DNA of 64,000 nt from positions 2,790,001 through 2,854,000 of the forward strand of contig NZ_CP073766.1 in NCBI RefSeq assembly GCF_018255755.1, given 5' to 3'. The position numbers and the translations under genes were made by a program. Origin of the DNA: Chitinophaga sp. HK235. Its GTDB lineage: Bacteria > Bacteroidota > Bacteroidia > Chitinophagales > Chitinophagaceae. Below the pieces are notes generated by a model, which was not told the origin of the DNA, searched no databases, and saw only the letters and a program-made list of their open reading frames with translations. Shown piece by piece: positions 52,170 through 60,945 of this stretch. The number at the start of each line of letters is the position of its first letter. Within the stretch, counting starts at the first letter, position 1.

Positions 52170-52928
52170 TCAGGAAATGAGCCGTACTCCTCCTGCTTTC
52201 AGTTGTGCCGCCATGGTGGCGGGGAGCTGGTGGTCTGTCACCAGAAAATCAACCAGGCTGAGGGGTGCATATTTCAGATAGCTGTCTTTTCCGATTTTCG
52301 AAGAATCACAGAGAAGATAGACCGCATCTGCCTGTGTGGCCATGGCTTTGCTGATACCGGCTTCTTTTTCGCTGAAAGCGGTAAGACCGTTTTTGACCGA
52401 TAGTCCATCCGTACCGATAAAAGCTTTGACAGCATGATAACTTTCAATATGCTGTAATGCCCGCTGTCCATGGACTGCTTTTCTTTCCCGGTCTACCTCG
52501 CCACCAATCAGGTTTACAGTGATCTGGTCTGTATCCATAAACGCTGCCAGTACCGGTAATGAATTAGTAATGATCCTCAGAGGGCCTGTTTTTTTCAGGT
52601 AGGGACACATGGCAAACACGGTGCTGCCGCAGTCCATGAAGAGGGTATCACCGGGCTTTACCTGTGCAGCAGCCAGTTTACCGATATGCTGCTTGTTTTC
52701 CTGTGCCACACCGGCTTTATCGGCAAAGGCAGAAAACGGATGCAGCGGAGGCGCTTTCATCGCCCCTCCGTGGGTACGTACCAACAGTCCTTCTGTAGCT
52801 AGCTGCTGCAGATCGCGCCGGATGGTGATCGCTGAAATGCCCAGTTTGTCTGCTATCTCCTGCACTTCCCTACTCTCTTCCTGGTCCAGCAGTTTTAAAA
52901 TTTTGCGTTTTCTTTCCTCAAATCCCAT
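52170..52928 (-). CDS. DeoR/GlpR-family transcriptional regulator
   Basis: The 252-residue protein has an N-terminal DeoR helix-turn-helix (RKILKLLDQEESREVQEIAD, then ISAITIRRDLQQLATEGLLVRTHGG). The C-terminal sugar-phosphate-binding domain shows DTLFMDCGSTVFAM and GTDGLSVKNGLTAFSEKEAG. DeoR proteins repress sugar or nucleoside operons until a phosphorylated ligand binds. It is divergent from the NUDIX hydrolase gene, and a twin TTGATCAA site lies between them. Confidence 0.93.
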   Translation of the reverse strand: MGFEERKRKILKLLDQEESREVQEIADKLGISAITIRRDLQQLATEGLLVRTHGGAMKAPPLHPFSAFADKAGVAQENKQHIGKLAAAQVKPGDTLFMDCGSTVFAMCPYLKKTGPLRIITNSLPVLAAFMDTDQITVNLIGGEVDRERKAVHGQRALQHIESYHAVKAFIGTDGLSVKNGLTAFSEKEAGISKAMATQADAVYLLCDSSKIGKDSYLKYAPLSLVDFLVTDHQLPATMAAQLKAGGVRLIS

Positions 52929-52942
52929 TTTTTACACTACTT

Positions 52943-52969
52943 TTGATCAAAACAATCAATATTGATCAA
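52943..52969. promoter_or_regulatory. Twin operator between DeoR and NUDIX genes
   Basis: TTGATCAA occurs at 52943-52950 and again at 52962-52969, both perfect 8-bp palindromes spaced 19 bp apart. The site lies in the 55-bp gap between the divergent start codons, so one bound regulator could control both genes. Confidence 0.65.
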
Positions 52970-52983
52970 ATATAATCATTTTT

Positions 52984-53562
52984 ATGACACCCGAAGTAAA
53001 AATCATTGATACAGCAGTATTGTCAGACAACTGGTACACGCTCAGGAAAGTGACCTATGATTATAAAAAGCGGAATGGCACCTGGCAAAGGCAGGAAAGG
53101 GAAGCATACGACAGGGGCAATGGGGCTGTCATATTATTGTACAACAGCGCACAGCACACCGTTATTCTCACGCGGCAGTTCCGCCTGCCCTCCTTTATCA
53201 ATGGCAATGAGGATGGTATGCTGATAGAAGCATGCGCCGGCCTTCTGGACAAAAACAATGCTGAAGACTGCATCCGCCGAGAAGCGGAAGAAGAAACCGG
53301 TTACCGGATCACTGCAGTAAAAAAAATCTTTGAAGCATATATGTCTCCCGGCTCCGTCACCGAGATCCTGCACTTTTTTGTAGCGGCCTACGACGGCTCT
53401 ATGAAAGTGGCCAATGGTGGCGGGCTGGAGCACGAACAGGAAGAAATTGAAGTTCTGGAAATATCAGCAACGGAAGCAATGCTGATGATTGAAGACGGCC
53501 GTATCCGCGATGGCAAAACCATCATGCTGCTGCAGTACGCACAGTTGCATCAGCTGTTGTAA
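52984..53562 (+). CDS. nudK: GDP-mannose-type NUDIX pyrophosphatase
   Basis: The 192-residue protein closely follows Escherichia coli NudK along its length. The N-terminal part is LSDNWYTLRKVTYDY and REAYDRGNGAVILLYN, and HTVILTRQFRLPSFINGNE precedes the NUDIX box. The box reads GLLDKNNAEDCIRREAEEETGY, with the catalytic RREAEEETG core. Then come SPGSVTEILHFFVAAY and GRIRDGKTIMLLQY. NudK-type enzymes hydrolyse GDP-mannose to GMP and mannose-1-phosphate. It is divergent from a DeoR regulator, which would fit control by sugar state. Confidence 0.9.
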   Translation: MTPEVKIIDTAVLSDNWYTLRKVTYDYKKRNGTWQRQEREAYDRGNGAVILLYNSAQHTVILTRQFRLPSFINGNEDGMLIEACAGLLDKNNAEDCIRREAEEETGYRITAVKKIFEAYMSPGSVTEILHFFVAAYDGSMKVANGGGLEHEQEEIEVLEISATEAMLMIEDGRIRDGKTIMLLQYAQLHQLL

Positions 53563-53636
53563 CCCCGATGCCTAAGGTGCTGGCAGATAGGTACAACTTT
53601 ATTACCTTTATCTGCCGGCACTAAACGGTTTATTCA

Positions 53637-54431
53637 ATGAAATACCAAACCCTTCCCCCATCGGAAAAATTCCGGGACATCGTGCGGTTTTTCTGGGTAC
53701 TTGAAAGCGACGAGCCTTATACACATTATTCCATGGCCGACATGTGTCCTGAGCTGCTGTTTCACTACCACGGCTGTTTTAATGAATTCCTGAAAGACGG
53801 TCGTATTCAATCCTCCTTTACCGCCGGCGTACACGCACAATCGAGCTTCACCCGGAAGTTCCATATTGACCAGGGATTTGGTTTGTTTGGTGTTTATCTT
53901 TATCCGCAGGCCATTCCCTTATTGTTTGACATCCCAGCCAGCGAACTTACCAACCAGATGCCCGAACTCTCCGGATTGCTGAAGCCCTCCGGCCGGCAGC
54001 TGGAAGAAAAAATCTTTCACGCTGATAGCCACCATCAACGGATAAAAATAATCGAAGAATTCCTGGAAACACGGCTATCCAGGCATTACAATGCGCAGCC
54101 ACCTGTTTTCCAGGCCATACAAACGGTCATCCGTAGCCGGGGACTCATCAGGGTAAAACAACTGGCACAGGATCATTTTCTTTCGGAAAGGCAGTTCGAA
54201 AGACAGTTCCTGCAGTACGCAGGTTTCAGTCCCAAACTGTTTTCAAGGATAGTCCGTTTTCATGCAGCGATCAATCAATATGGCCCTACTCCTCCTTCTC
54301 TTACACAGATTGCGCTGGAATGCGGTTATTACGACCAGTCCCATTTCATCCATGATTTCCGGGAGTTTTCAGGAGAACATCCCAAAACTTTTTTCTCCGG
54401 ACGTTCCGGCGCTACCGCCTGGATGGACTAA
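53637..54431 (+). CDS. AraC-family transcriptional regulator
   Basis: The 264-residue protein has the N-terminal domain typical of the DUF6597 group (YQTLPPSEKFRDIVRFFWVL, then HYHGCFNEFL). The C-terminal AraC/XylS HTH includes VKQLAQDHFLSERQFERQFL and IALECGYYDQSHFIHDFREF. It lies 75 bp after nudK and 80 bp before the broken VOC gene on the same strand. In many Bacteroidota such regulators sit beside VOC (glyoxalase-like) genes, so the VOC gene may have been its target. Confidence 0.92.
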   Translation: MKYQTLPPSEKFRDIVRFFWVLESDEPYTHYSMADMCPELLFHYHGCFNEFLKDGRIQSSFTAGVHAQSSFTRKFHIDQGFGLFGVYLYPQAIPLLFDIPASELTNQMPELSGLLKPSGRQLEEKIFHADSHHQRIKIIEEFLETRLSRHYNAQPPVFQAIQTVIRSRGLIRVKQLAQDHFLSERQFERQFLQYAGFSPKLFSRIVRFHAAINQYGPTPPSLTQIALECGYYDQSHFIHDFREFSGEHPKTFFSGRSGATAWMD

Positions 54432-54510
54432 AGATGTCGGATTTTTCCAATTTTGCCTGCCGCAACAGATATAGCTTCGCATTATTATTTCACTGTAAAT
54501 AACACAAATT

Positions 54511-54885
54511 ATGAACATCCCTGCAGGACATCAGGCTATAATGCCTTATCTGATGCTTGAAAATGCCAATGGCTTTCTAACCTTTACCCAACAGGTATTC
54601 CAGGCAACTGTCAGCCATCTTCAGTTGCATGATGACAACAAAACCATCAGGCATGCAGAAATACAGATCAGCGGCAGCACGATTATGACCAGTGAAGCCC
54701 GGGAAGAATGGAAGGCAGAGCCAGGCAATCTTTTTGTTTATGTGGAAGATGCTGACAGCAGCTACTAGACTGCACTGGACCATGGCGCCACCAGCGTGAT
54801 GCCACTCAGCGACCAGAGCTATGGCCGCACCTGCGGTGTAAAAGATCCCTGCGGCAATATCTGGTGGATTACCAGCGTAAAATAG
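54511..54885 (+). pseudogene. VOC-family gene with in-frame stop
   Basis: A glyoxalase/bleomycin-resistance-like (VOC) frame of 125 codons is interrupted by TAG at 54766-54768 (codon 86). Before it the frame reads MPYLMLENANGFLTFTQQVF and EPGNLFVYVEDADSSY. After it the same frame continues as TALDHGATSVMPLSDQSYGR, then CGVKDPCGNIWWITSV to the TAG at 54883-54885. Relatives commonly have a Gln (CAG) where the TAG stands, so a single C-to-T change explains the stop. The truncated product would lack the second metal-binding half. Confidence 0.88.
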
Positions 54886-54891
54886 ATAGTG

Positions 54892-55470
54892 TTAGCGCAA
54901 GCGCCGTCCCAGGGCAGCTACTTTCTGCAAAGCCTTTTCTTTCTGGTTGTCCTTAAAATATTTTACCGGGGATATATAGGTGGTCCCTATAGTTTTAATG
55001 CCACAGAAACTTAAGGTCTGGCTACGGAAAGCGCGCATGCCTGTATTCCGGTAAAACAGGTAATGATACCAGATGGGAGTGTCCATTGTACAAATGATAC
55101 GGGCAGTTTTACCACGCAGTTTCTTTTCTATCATCATGCTGTTTTCCTTATTCGCGAATGCAAACCCCGGCAGGAAAAGCCGGTCAATAAACCCTTTGGT
55201 GAGAGCAGGCAGATAGCCCCACCACAAGGGGAATATCCACACAATATGTTCGGCTGATTTTATTTTTTTCCAGGCATCCAGCAGGTCAGGCTCCAGTTCA
55301 GAGCGTTTACGGTAGCCGTAACGCAGATTGGGATCAAACTGCAGCTGGCCCAGCATAATTTCTGATACCTCGGCACCAGCTTCCAGCGCACTTGTTTTAT
55401 AAGCATTGTGCAGGGCATAGTTATAACTTTCCGCATCGGGATGCCCGTTGATGATTAATATCTTTTTCAT
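54892..55470 (-). CDS. NAD(P)H-dependent flavodoxin-fold oxidoreductase
   Basis: The 192-residue protein is a member of the Flavodoxin_2 (quinone reductase/MdaB) family: ILIINGHPDAESYNYALHNA, the FMN/FAD-binding strand IVWIFPLWWGYLPALTKGFI, and DRLFLPGFAF. It probably reduces quinones or nitro compounds with NAD(P)H. It converges with the broken VOC gene (6 bp apart) and is followed upstream on the same strand by a Crp/Fnr gene, a frequent pairing in which the regulator controls a detoxifying reductase. Confidence 0.92.
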   Translation of the reverse strand: MKKILIINGHPDAESYNYALHNAYKTSALEAGAEVSEIMLGQLQFDPNLRYGYRKRSELEPDLLDAWKKIKSAEHIVWIFPLWWGYLPALTKGFIDRLFLPGFAFANKENSMMIEKKLRGKTARIICTMDTPIWYHYLFYRNTGMRAFRSQTLSFCGIKTIGTTYISPVKYFKDNQKEKALQKVAALGRRLR

Positions 55471-55522
55471 GCCGCAAAGCTAGCAGCAGCTTCACTTCCG
55501 GCTCTGAACAAATGTTAAAAAA

Positions 55523-56086
55523 TCAAACAATGCTTTTGCGCAGGCGGCTGAGATGCTGTGGGGTAATACCCAGATAGGATGCCAGGTATTGTAAGGGCAC
55601 CTGTTGTATCATCCGCGGATGTTTCCGGACCAGCTCAGCATAACGTTCCTTGGATGAATGCTGCTGAAAGGAACGGATCCGGTGTTCCATCATCACAAAT
55701 TCCATTTCTCCGAAAACCCTGCCGGTATTGGCCCAGCGGATATTGTTATCATACAGTTGATACAGATCTTCCCGCTCGAGGGTCAACAGTTCACAATCGG
55801 TGATGGCTTGTATATGTTCATAGGCAGGCACTCCCATAATGAGGCTGGTGTAGGCGGTTACGATCTGTCCTTCAAAAAGAATACAGTCGGTGATCTCTTC
55901 TCCATTATCCTTTACATAATAGGAACGCAGGGCTCCGGACTTAATAAAGGCCAGCTGTTTGCAAACAGCACCCTCGCGGAGGAAGTAATCCTGTTTTCCG
56001 AGGTGCACAGGTTTCAACAGGCCGTCCAGCTGTTCAAAGTCTGCTTCATTCAGCAGTGACAGCTGTGATAGTTTTCTGATATTCAT
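55523..56086 (-). CDS. Crp/Fnr-family transcriptional regulator
   Basis: The protein has 187 residues from the ATG at 56086 (MNIRKLSQLSLLNEADFE); an upstream ATG at 56164 would add 26 residues with no family match. The cyclic-nucleotide-binding-like fold shows YFLREGAVCKQLAFIKSGAL, and the HTH is PLQYLASYLGITPQHLSRLR. It is divergent from an AhpD-like gene with 104 bp between starts, and lies directly upstream of the oxidoreductase gene. It probably controls one or both. Cysteine-based Fnr clusters are absent. Confidence 0.9.
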   Translation of the reverse strand: MNIRKLSQLSLLNEADFEQLDGLLKPVHLGKQDYFLREGAVCKQLAFIKSGALRSYYVKDNGEEITDCILFEGQIVTAYTSLIMGVPAYEHIQAITDCELLTLEREDLYQLYDNNIRWANTGRVFGEMEFVMMEHRIRSFQQHSSKERYAELVRKHPRMIQQVPLQYLASYLGITPQHLSRLRKSIV

Positions 56087-56190
56087 GATGGGTAAAAGAT
56101 CACCTTTTGCTGATGGGCGAAGATCACATTTATTTTTTTGTTTTTGGGTGATAAATACTGCCACCGGGTATTAAGGATGAACAAGATTGT

Positions 56191-56532
56191 ATGAAACATT
56201 ATACCACACCGGAAGACAAACAGTTTGCCAAAGACCTTTTGCAGGGAGCGCCGCGGCAGGGCAAGGCCTGGCTGGATTTTGATCATATCGTACTGGAGGA
56301 ACCATCTGCCATTCCCGCCAAATACAAGGAGATGATCGCTATAGCAGTAGCACTGACAACACAGTGCCCTTACTGCCTGGAAAAGCATACCGGCAAGGCC
56401 GGTATGCTGGGAGTTACCAATGAAGAAATGGCCGAAGTGATTATGATCGCAGCCGCAGTACGGTCGGGCGCTACACTGGGCTATGGGCTGCTGACCATGA
56501 AGTTGTTTTCCGCCGGAACGGAAATCAAATAA
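56191..56532 (+). CDS. Carboxymuconolactone decarboxylase/AhpD-like protein
   Basis: The 113-residue all-helical protein has the redox-active motif TQCPYCLEKHTGKA, in which Cys-x-x-Cys and the nearby His form the AhpD-type centre. The surrounding IPAKYKEMIAIAVALT and EEMAEVIMIAAAVRSGATLG complete the CMD fold. It probably acts as a peroxidase partner or a related antioxidant. It is divergent from the Crp/Fnr gene, its likely regulator. Confidence 0.9.
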   Translation: MKHYTTPEDKQFAKDLLQGAPRQGKAWLDFDHIVLEEPSAIPAKYKEMIAIAVALTTQCPYCLEKHTGKAGMLGVTNEEMAEVIMIAAAVRSGATLGYGLLTMKLFSAGTEIK

Positions 56533-56617
56533 ACGAACGGACATGGCTGCCCCGAAGCTGCTTAGACTAAATCCGGAATTCAAGAACCACTATGGGATGC
56601 AGCTCCGGGACAGCCAT

Positions 56618-57154
56618 TTACCGTTGTGTTGCAACTTTTCTTAGCTGCTGCAGGCATTTATATTTCTGGTTGTCTGCCGTATGTTTGTTCTTCCAGCCCA
56701 TCCTGCGTGCCAGCAGCGCCATCGGCTGCTGATAAAAAAAGAGAGCTTTCAGTATACGTTTACAGTTGTAGGTGATACGGTCCAGCCAACCATTAATATT
56801 GTCTGTAGCAGGCTTCTCCGGGAAAAGTTCTGCGGTACAGGATTGTTCAGGGACGGCATCATCTCCCGGCAAAAACACACGATTGTCTCTGAGCCGCTTG
56901 CACCAAAGGTTTCTGGCGATGGCGTATACAAACGTTTTCAGGGAAGATGATAACACAAACCCGGGCTTTTGTATTTGCTGCAACAATACCAGTAAGGTCT
57001 CCTGGAAGATATCCTCAGCATCTGCCTGATTACCGCTATTTTGCTGCACATATATGGCCACCATTGGAAAATACTGTTGATATAAAGCCGTTGAAGCGGT
57101 CCTGTCACCTGCTTTCAACTGTTCTATTAAAATATCGTCGGCTGTTGTGTTCAT
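56618..57154 (-). CDS. ECF-like RNA polymerase sigma factor
   Basis: The 178-residue protein shows region 2 as ALYQQYFPMVAIYVQQNSGN and ADAEDIFQETLLVLLQQI, and SSLKTFVYAIARNLWCKRLR. The region 4 helix-turn-helix is less regular (PMALLARRMGWKNKHTADNQ, then KYKCLQQLRKV). No anti-sigma gene lies beside it; Ada and an AhpD-like gene are its neighbours, which could fit a stress role. The family is clear, the regulon is not. Confidence 0.85.
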   Translation of the reverse strand: MNTTADDILIEQLKAGDRTASTALYQQYFPMVAIYVQQNSGNQADAEDIFQETLLVLLQQIQKPGFVLSSSLKTFVYAIARNLWCKRLRDNRVFLPGDDAVPEQSCTAELFPEKPATDNINGWLDRITYNCKRILKALFFYQQPMALLARRMGWKNKHTADNQKYKCLQQLRKVATQR

Positions 57155-57198
57155 TAAAAAAGCTTTTTTCAGCTATTCATACCGGAATCAACGGATTA

Positions 57199-58242
57199 TC
57201 ACCCATGAAGATATTTTTTTTCCAGGTCCAGCAGCCACTGTTTGCGCCAGATACCGCCGCCATAGCCCGTCAGGCTGCCATCTTCAGAGATGATGCGGTG
57301 ACAGGGCACCAGGATGGAAATACGGTTCATGCCGTTGGCATGGGCTACCGCCCGTACCGCATCCGGACGCTGCAGGATAGTCGCCTGTTTTTTATAGGTC
57401 CGGACTTCTCCATAAGCCACTGTCTGTAGCAGTTGCCATACCGCCTGCTGAAACTCCGTGCCTGGCATCAGCAAGGGTACTGAAAACACTTTTCTTCTCC
57501 CCTCAAAATATTCCTCCAGCTGTTGCCGTAGTACGGCAAAATGCGGATGATCACCAGGGATGATATTGGCATTCAAAAGTTGCTTCAGCGCTTTCAGTTC
57601 CTGCTCCAGTATTTTACGGTCTGCGAATTCCAGCAAACACACTCCTTCTTCTACTGCCCCGGCAAACATGGTCCCTAGCGGTGTTTCCAGCTGCGTGACA
57701 TGAATGATACGTTTGTCGCGGCTATGGGAAGGCGACACCCCTATCAGCGCCTTAAAGGACTCCGCAAAACCACTCAGGGATTCGTAGCCGCTGCCAAAGG
57801 CCGCATCGGTCACTGTGGCACCATCCTGTATCTTCTTAAAAGCCGCATTAATACGCGACATCCGTTGAAAGGCATGAAAAGTGATGCCATGATTTTTCAG
57901 AAACCATCTTCTGATCCTGCTGGGCTCTACCCCTCTCCTGACCAGGTCTTCATCCCTGAACCGCAGTCCGGTATCGGCTTCCAGCTCCTGCAGGATACCG
58001 CTGATGAATGCCGGTGTTTCTCCCGGCTTTTCCAGGGGCCTGCACACCTTGCAGGGGCGGTATCCCTTCTGAACAGCCTCTTTGATGGTTGTCAGGAACT
58101 CCACGTTTTCCAGCTTAGGCTTTTTGGCGGTACAGGTAGGTCTACAGAATATACCGGTTGTTTTCACCGCCGCAATAAAAGCCCCTTCGTAAACAGGATC
58201 TTTATCCACCAGCGCTTTATACATGACTTCGTTTGTGAGCAT
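57199..58242 (-). CDS. ada: Ada: methylated-DNA repair transferase and activator
   Basis: The 347-residue protein has all the Ada parts. The N-terminal metal-binding domain has four cysteines (FCRPTCTAKK and PCKVCRPLE) that repair methylphosphotriesters and switch the activator on. The AraC-type HTH follows (PSRIRRWFLKNHGITFHAFQ). The C-terminal O6-alkylguanine transferase has the acceptor Cys314 in ILVPCHRII, then SLTGYGGGIWRKQ. It repairs alkylation damage and activates its own regulon. An ada-type box was not located. Confidence 0.95.
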   Translation of the reverse strand: MLTNEVMYKALVDKDPVYEGAFIAAVKTTGIFCRPTCTAKKPKLENVEFLTTIKEAVQKGYRPCKVCRPLEKPGETPAFISGILQELEADTGLRFRDEDLVRRGVEPSRIRRWFLKNHGITFHAFQRMSRINAAFKKIQDGATVTDAAFGSGYESLSGFAESFKALIGVSPSHSRDKRIIHVTQLETPLGTMFAGAVEEGVCLLEFADRKILEQELKALKQLLNANIIPGDHPHFAVLRQQLEEYFEGRRKVFSVPLLMPGTEFQQAVWQLLQTVAYGEVRTYKKQATILQRPDAVRAVAHANGMNRISILVPCHRIISEDGSLTGYGGGIWRKQWLLDLEKKYLHG

Positions 58243-58266
58243 ACCGTAAAGTTAACGGATGCATGA

Positions 58267-59463
58267 TTATTTCTCAGCATACCATTTACCATAGGTCAAT
58301 CTCCGCCATATCCATTCAACCGGGCCAAAACGAAAATGAGACATCCACCAGGAGCTGATCACCAGCTGTATCGAAAACAACAGCAGCCATATCAGGAAAA
58401 TGGTGGCCGGGCCGGCATAACCATAGAGGCCGCCGCCAAAACTGTAGTAGATAAACACACAGCAAACCGACTGCATCAGGTAATTGGTAGCCGCCATTTT
58501 GCCGGCAGCCTGGAAAGGACGCATCCACTCCTGCCAGCGGGGGGATTGCAGCAGGCGGGCCAGGGTGGCAATGTAAAAGATACCGATAGCCGGGCCGGCA
58601 ATATAGGTGCTGGCCACCTGTAAATAGTTGAACATAGCATCACCCGGGCCTGGCGGAGTATACAATAGCGTTGCCACCGCCACGGGCCATCCGATAATAG
58701 CACCCCAGAGCTGTACTTTTCTGAAAAAAGCCATGTGTACGTCCGGATGACGGAAAAGCTGCCTTTTCCCGCTATACGCACCCAGCAGGAACATAGCAAA
58801 TATTACCGGGCCCTCCATCAGATAACCGATACGGGTGGTTGTCAGGTCTACTGCATTCTGTGCCCACAGCTGGCGGAAGGAGCCGGAGCGGTATATATCA
58901 AGGGCAGTATACCCCACTTTTGCATAGGACGCTTCTTCAAAAAAACCGGGTCCTATGATCATGCCTGCCAGTACAAATAACACAACAGGTATCACCAGCA
59001 ATCCCAAAGCCCAGATCAGCAAGGTCTCCGGAGACTTATTCCTGAAAAGCAGCAATATGGCCCCGAACACACTGTAAAAACACAACACATCGCCAAACCA
59101 GATAAAATGAGCATGTATCATCCCTATCCCCAGCAATACCAGCAGGCGGCGTAAAAACAGGGTTACCGGCGGAAGTCCTTTCTTTTCAGCGCTGCGCAGG
59201 AAGAGCGTAAAACCCAGGCCAAACAGGAAAGAAAACATGGAAACAAATTTTCCTTCTCCGATAAAGCTGATAAAAAGCGCCACTCCCTTGTTCCAGTTGC
59301 CAGACCAATACTGCAATGGATCGAGGTAAAGTGCCGGGAAGGAAAAAAGCCCCATATTTACCAGCAGCACACCTCCTAGCGCTACCCCTCTGATAGCGTC
59401 CAGTGAATCGATGCGGCCGGCTTGTACCGGAATGGCGGGAACTGATAACTGCATAAAAAACAT
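58267..59463 (-). CDS. DUF418-domain membrane protein
   Basis: The 398-residue membrane protein has about 10 helices. The N-terminal part is RIDSLDAIRGVALGGVLLVN, then FISFIGEGKFVSMFSFLFGLGFTLFL as in the DUF418/HEPAN family. The C-terminal DUF418 region includes GKMAATNYLMQSVCCVFIYY and WWMSHFRFGPVEWIWRRLT. Members are probably acyltransferase-like membrane proteins, but their role is not established. A second ATG nine bases in (59454) is also possible. It ends 25 bp before ada starts, on the same strand. Confidence 0.88.
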   Translation of the reverse strand: MFFMQLSVPAIPVQAGRIDSLDAIRGVALGGVLLVNMGLFSFPALYLDPLQYWSGNWNKGVALFISFIGEGKFVSMFSFLFGLGFTLFLRSAEKKGLPPVTLFLRRLLVLLGIGMIHAHFIWFGDVLCFYSVFGAILLLFRNKSPETLLIWALGLLVIPVVLFVLAGMIIGPGFFEEASYAKVGYTALDIYRSGSFRQLWAQNAVDLTTTRIGYLMEGPVIFAMFLLGAYSGKRQLFRHPDVHMAFFRKVQLWGAIIGWPVAVATLLYTPPGPGDAMFNYLQVASTYIAGPAIGIFYIATLARLLQSPRWQEWMRPFQAAGKMAATNYLMQSVCCVFIYYSFGGGLYGYAGPATIFLIWLLLFSIQLVISSWWMSHFRFGPVEWIWRRLTYGKWYAEK

Positions 59464-59528
59464 TCATTTTTTCGATGCGGCAAAGTTCTCCGGTAATTAC
59501 TATAAGGCGTTTGACATATGTCAAATAA

Positions 59529-60122
59529 TCAGCGGGCCCTGATCCGGCTGAGTGTTTCCAGCGTAATACCCAGGTAGGAAGCGATGTGTTTCAGCTGCGC
59601 CTTACGGACGATCTCCGGATATCTGTCCACCAGCTGATCATACCGCTCTTTAGCTGTAGCAAACTGCAGGCTGGCCAATCTCTCTTCCAGCCAGATGGCG
59701 TAAGCTTCCATACTCAGTGTCCATACTTTTTCAAACACCGGAAAACGTCGGCGCAGCTGCAACAGTTTCTCTATAGACACCACTTCTATCACAGCATCTT
59801 CCAGCACTTCAAACGTTTCCGGGCTGGGTGTCTGCCGGGTAGCGCTTTCCAGCGACAAAACCGGGTCTCCCGCAAAACAAAAGGCAGTAGTCACTTCCCG
59901 TCCGTCTTTCAGGTAATATCCCCTCACTGAGCCAGACAGGATTTCATAACTGTAACGGCATATCTGTCCCTGTTCCAGCAACAGGTCTCCTTTTTTAAAC
60001 GCCTTCTCCTGAGCCGCTTCATAATAGGCATTATGCACAGTTTCGTCCTGAAAGGCCGTGGTGAGCAATTGCACAATTTCTGCTTCCTGGTATTTCATGG
60101 GTTCAAGATAAGGGATAAGCAT
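59529..60122 (-). CDS. Crp/Fnr-family transcriptional regulator
   Basis: The protein has 197 residues from 60122; an ATG at 60098 (MKYQEAEIVQLL) would shorten it by eight residues, and the true start is uncertain. The sensing domain reads FKKGDLLLEQGQICRYSYEI and LKDGREVTTAFCFAGDPV. The HTH is QLKHIASYLGITLETLSRIR. It is 65 bp upstream of the DUF418 gene on the same strand, so it may regulate it. There are no Fnr cysteine clusters. Confidence 0.9.
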   Translation of the reverse strand: MLIPYLEPMKYQEAEIVQLLTTAFQDETVHNAYYEAAQEKAFKKGDLLLEQGQICRYSYEILSGSVRGYYLKDGREVTTAFCFAGDPVLSLESATRQTPSPETFEVLEDAVIEVVSIEKLLQLRRRFPVFEKVWTLSMEAYAIWLEERLASLQFATAKERYDQLVDRYPEIVRKAQLKHIASYLGITLETLSRIRAR

Positions 60123-60199
60123 AACATTGTTTTAGGACAGGCTTTCAAAAAATTATCTTCTCATCCTGAAAATTTCATTCTCGCTTCATCTTCGGCAGG

Positions 60200-60207
60200 T
60201 AGTTTTG
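60200..60207 (+). promoter_or_regulatory. Possible -7 element for the repeat-rich protein gene
   Basis: TAGTTTTG is a perfect TAnnTTTG match 38 bp before the start codon. No TTTG at -33 is seen. Confidence 0.4.
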
Positions 60208-60245
60208 TTCCGAACAATTATTCAACCACCTGAAAAACCGTTTTT

Positions 60246-60881
60246 ATGAAGTTAAATGCATGTATGATTGCCACGCTGCTCTTTTCAGGAGCAGCATTTG
60301 CCCAACAGGCCAACATCCAAAGCAGTAGCAGTGCGACTATAAAAAGTCAGCAGGGAACAGCCAATGCTGCCACCAGCACCAATACCAGTGCGACCACCAC
60401 TACGCCACAGGGGAATGGATCTGTAACTGCCACTCACAGTGGGAATACCACTATCAATGCTGACAAAGCTGTATCGGCTGGTGCCGCCGCCGGGCAACAA
60501 ACTTCCGGACAAGTACAAACCAGCGGACAGCAAGGTATTGTTGCAGGACAGCAGGCTTCCGGACAGTTGCAGACCGCCGGACAGGCAGGTGTTATCACCG
60601 CGCAAAATACTACCGGACAGCTACAGGTTGCCGGCCAGACAATGGTAAGAACAGCAGCAGGCCAGGTACAGACGGCCACTGGTACAGTGATCAGCCATGC
60701 TAATAATATTATCCATACGGCCAGCGATGTGGAAGTAGCGGGCCAGCAGGCGGTTAAAGCAGGCAGTAATATGGTCAATACAGGTATCAATGTCAATGGC
60801 CAGCAAGCAGCAAAAATAAGGACAGCACCAGTACGGGTAAATACCCGGTTGACCAGTGGTATTGGCCTGGGCATATTGTAA
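60246..60881 (+). CDS. Secreted Gln/Gly/Thr-repeat protein
   Basis: The 211-residue protein has a signal peptide (ACMIATLLFSGAAFAQQ). The mature part is very low in complexity: a Ser/Thr-rich head (NAATSTNTSATTTTPQGNGS), then imperfect roughly 11-residue repeats with G-Q-[VL]-Q-[TV]-[SA]-G-Q (SGQVQTSGQQG, SGQLQTAGQAG, TGQLQVAGQTM). No cysteine is present. The regular spacing suggests a solenoid or fibre on the cell surface. It is the first gene of a group that ends with a two-component system. Confidence 0.82.
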   Translation: MKLNACMIATLLFSGAAFAQQANIQSSSSATIKSQQGTANAATSTNTSATTTTPQGNGSVTATHSGNTTINADKAVSAGAAAGQQTSGQVQTSGQQGIVAGQQASGQLQTAGQAGVITAQNTTGQLQVAGQTMVRTAAGQVQTATGTVISHANNIIHTASDVEVAGQQAVKAGSNMVNTGINVNGQQAAKIRTAPVRVNTRLTSGIGLGIL

Positions 60882-60895
60882 TTTCCAAAGAAAAA

Positions 60896-60931
60896 ACAGA
60901 ATTTTGCCGGCATACAACGGCAAAATTCTGT
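60896..60931. other. Long perfect stem-loop between two genes
   Basis: ACAGAATTTTGCCG pairs perfectly with CGGCAAAATTCTGT over an 8-base loop. It lies 14 bp before the ATG at 60946. On the plus strand only a short pyrimidine stretch follows, so termination would be partial; on the minus strand a T6 run follows. Confidence 0.7.
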
Positions 60932-60945
60932 TCTCATCCGTTCAT

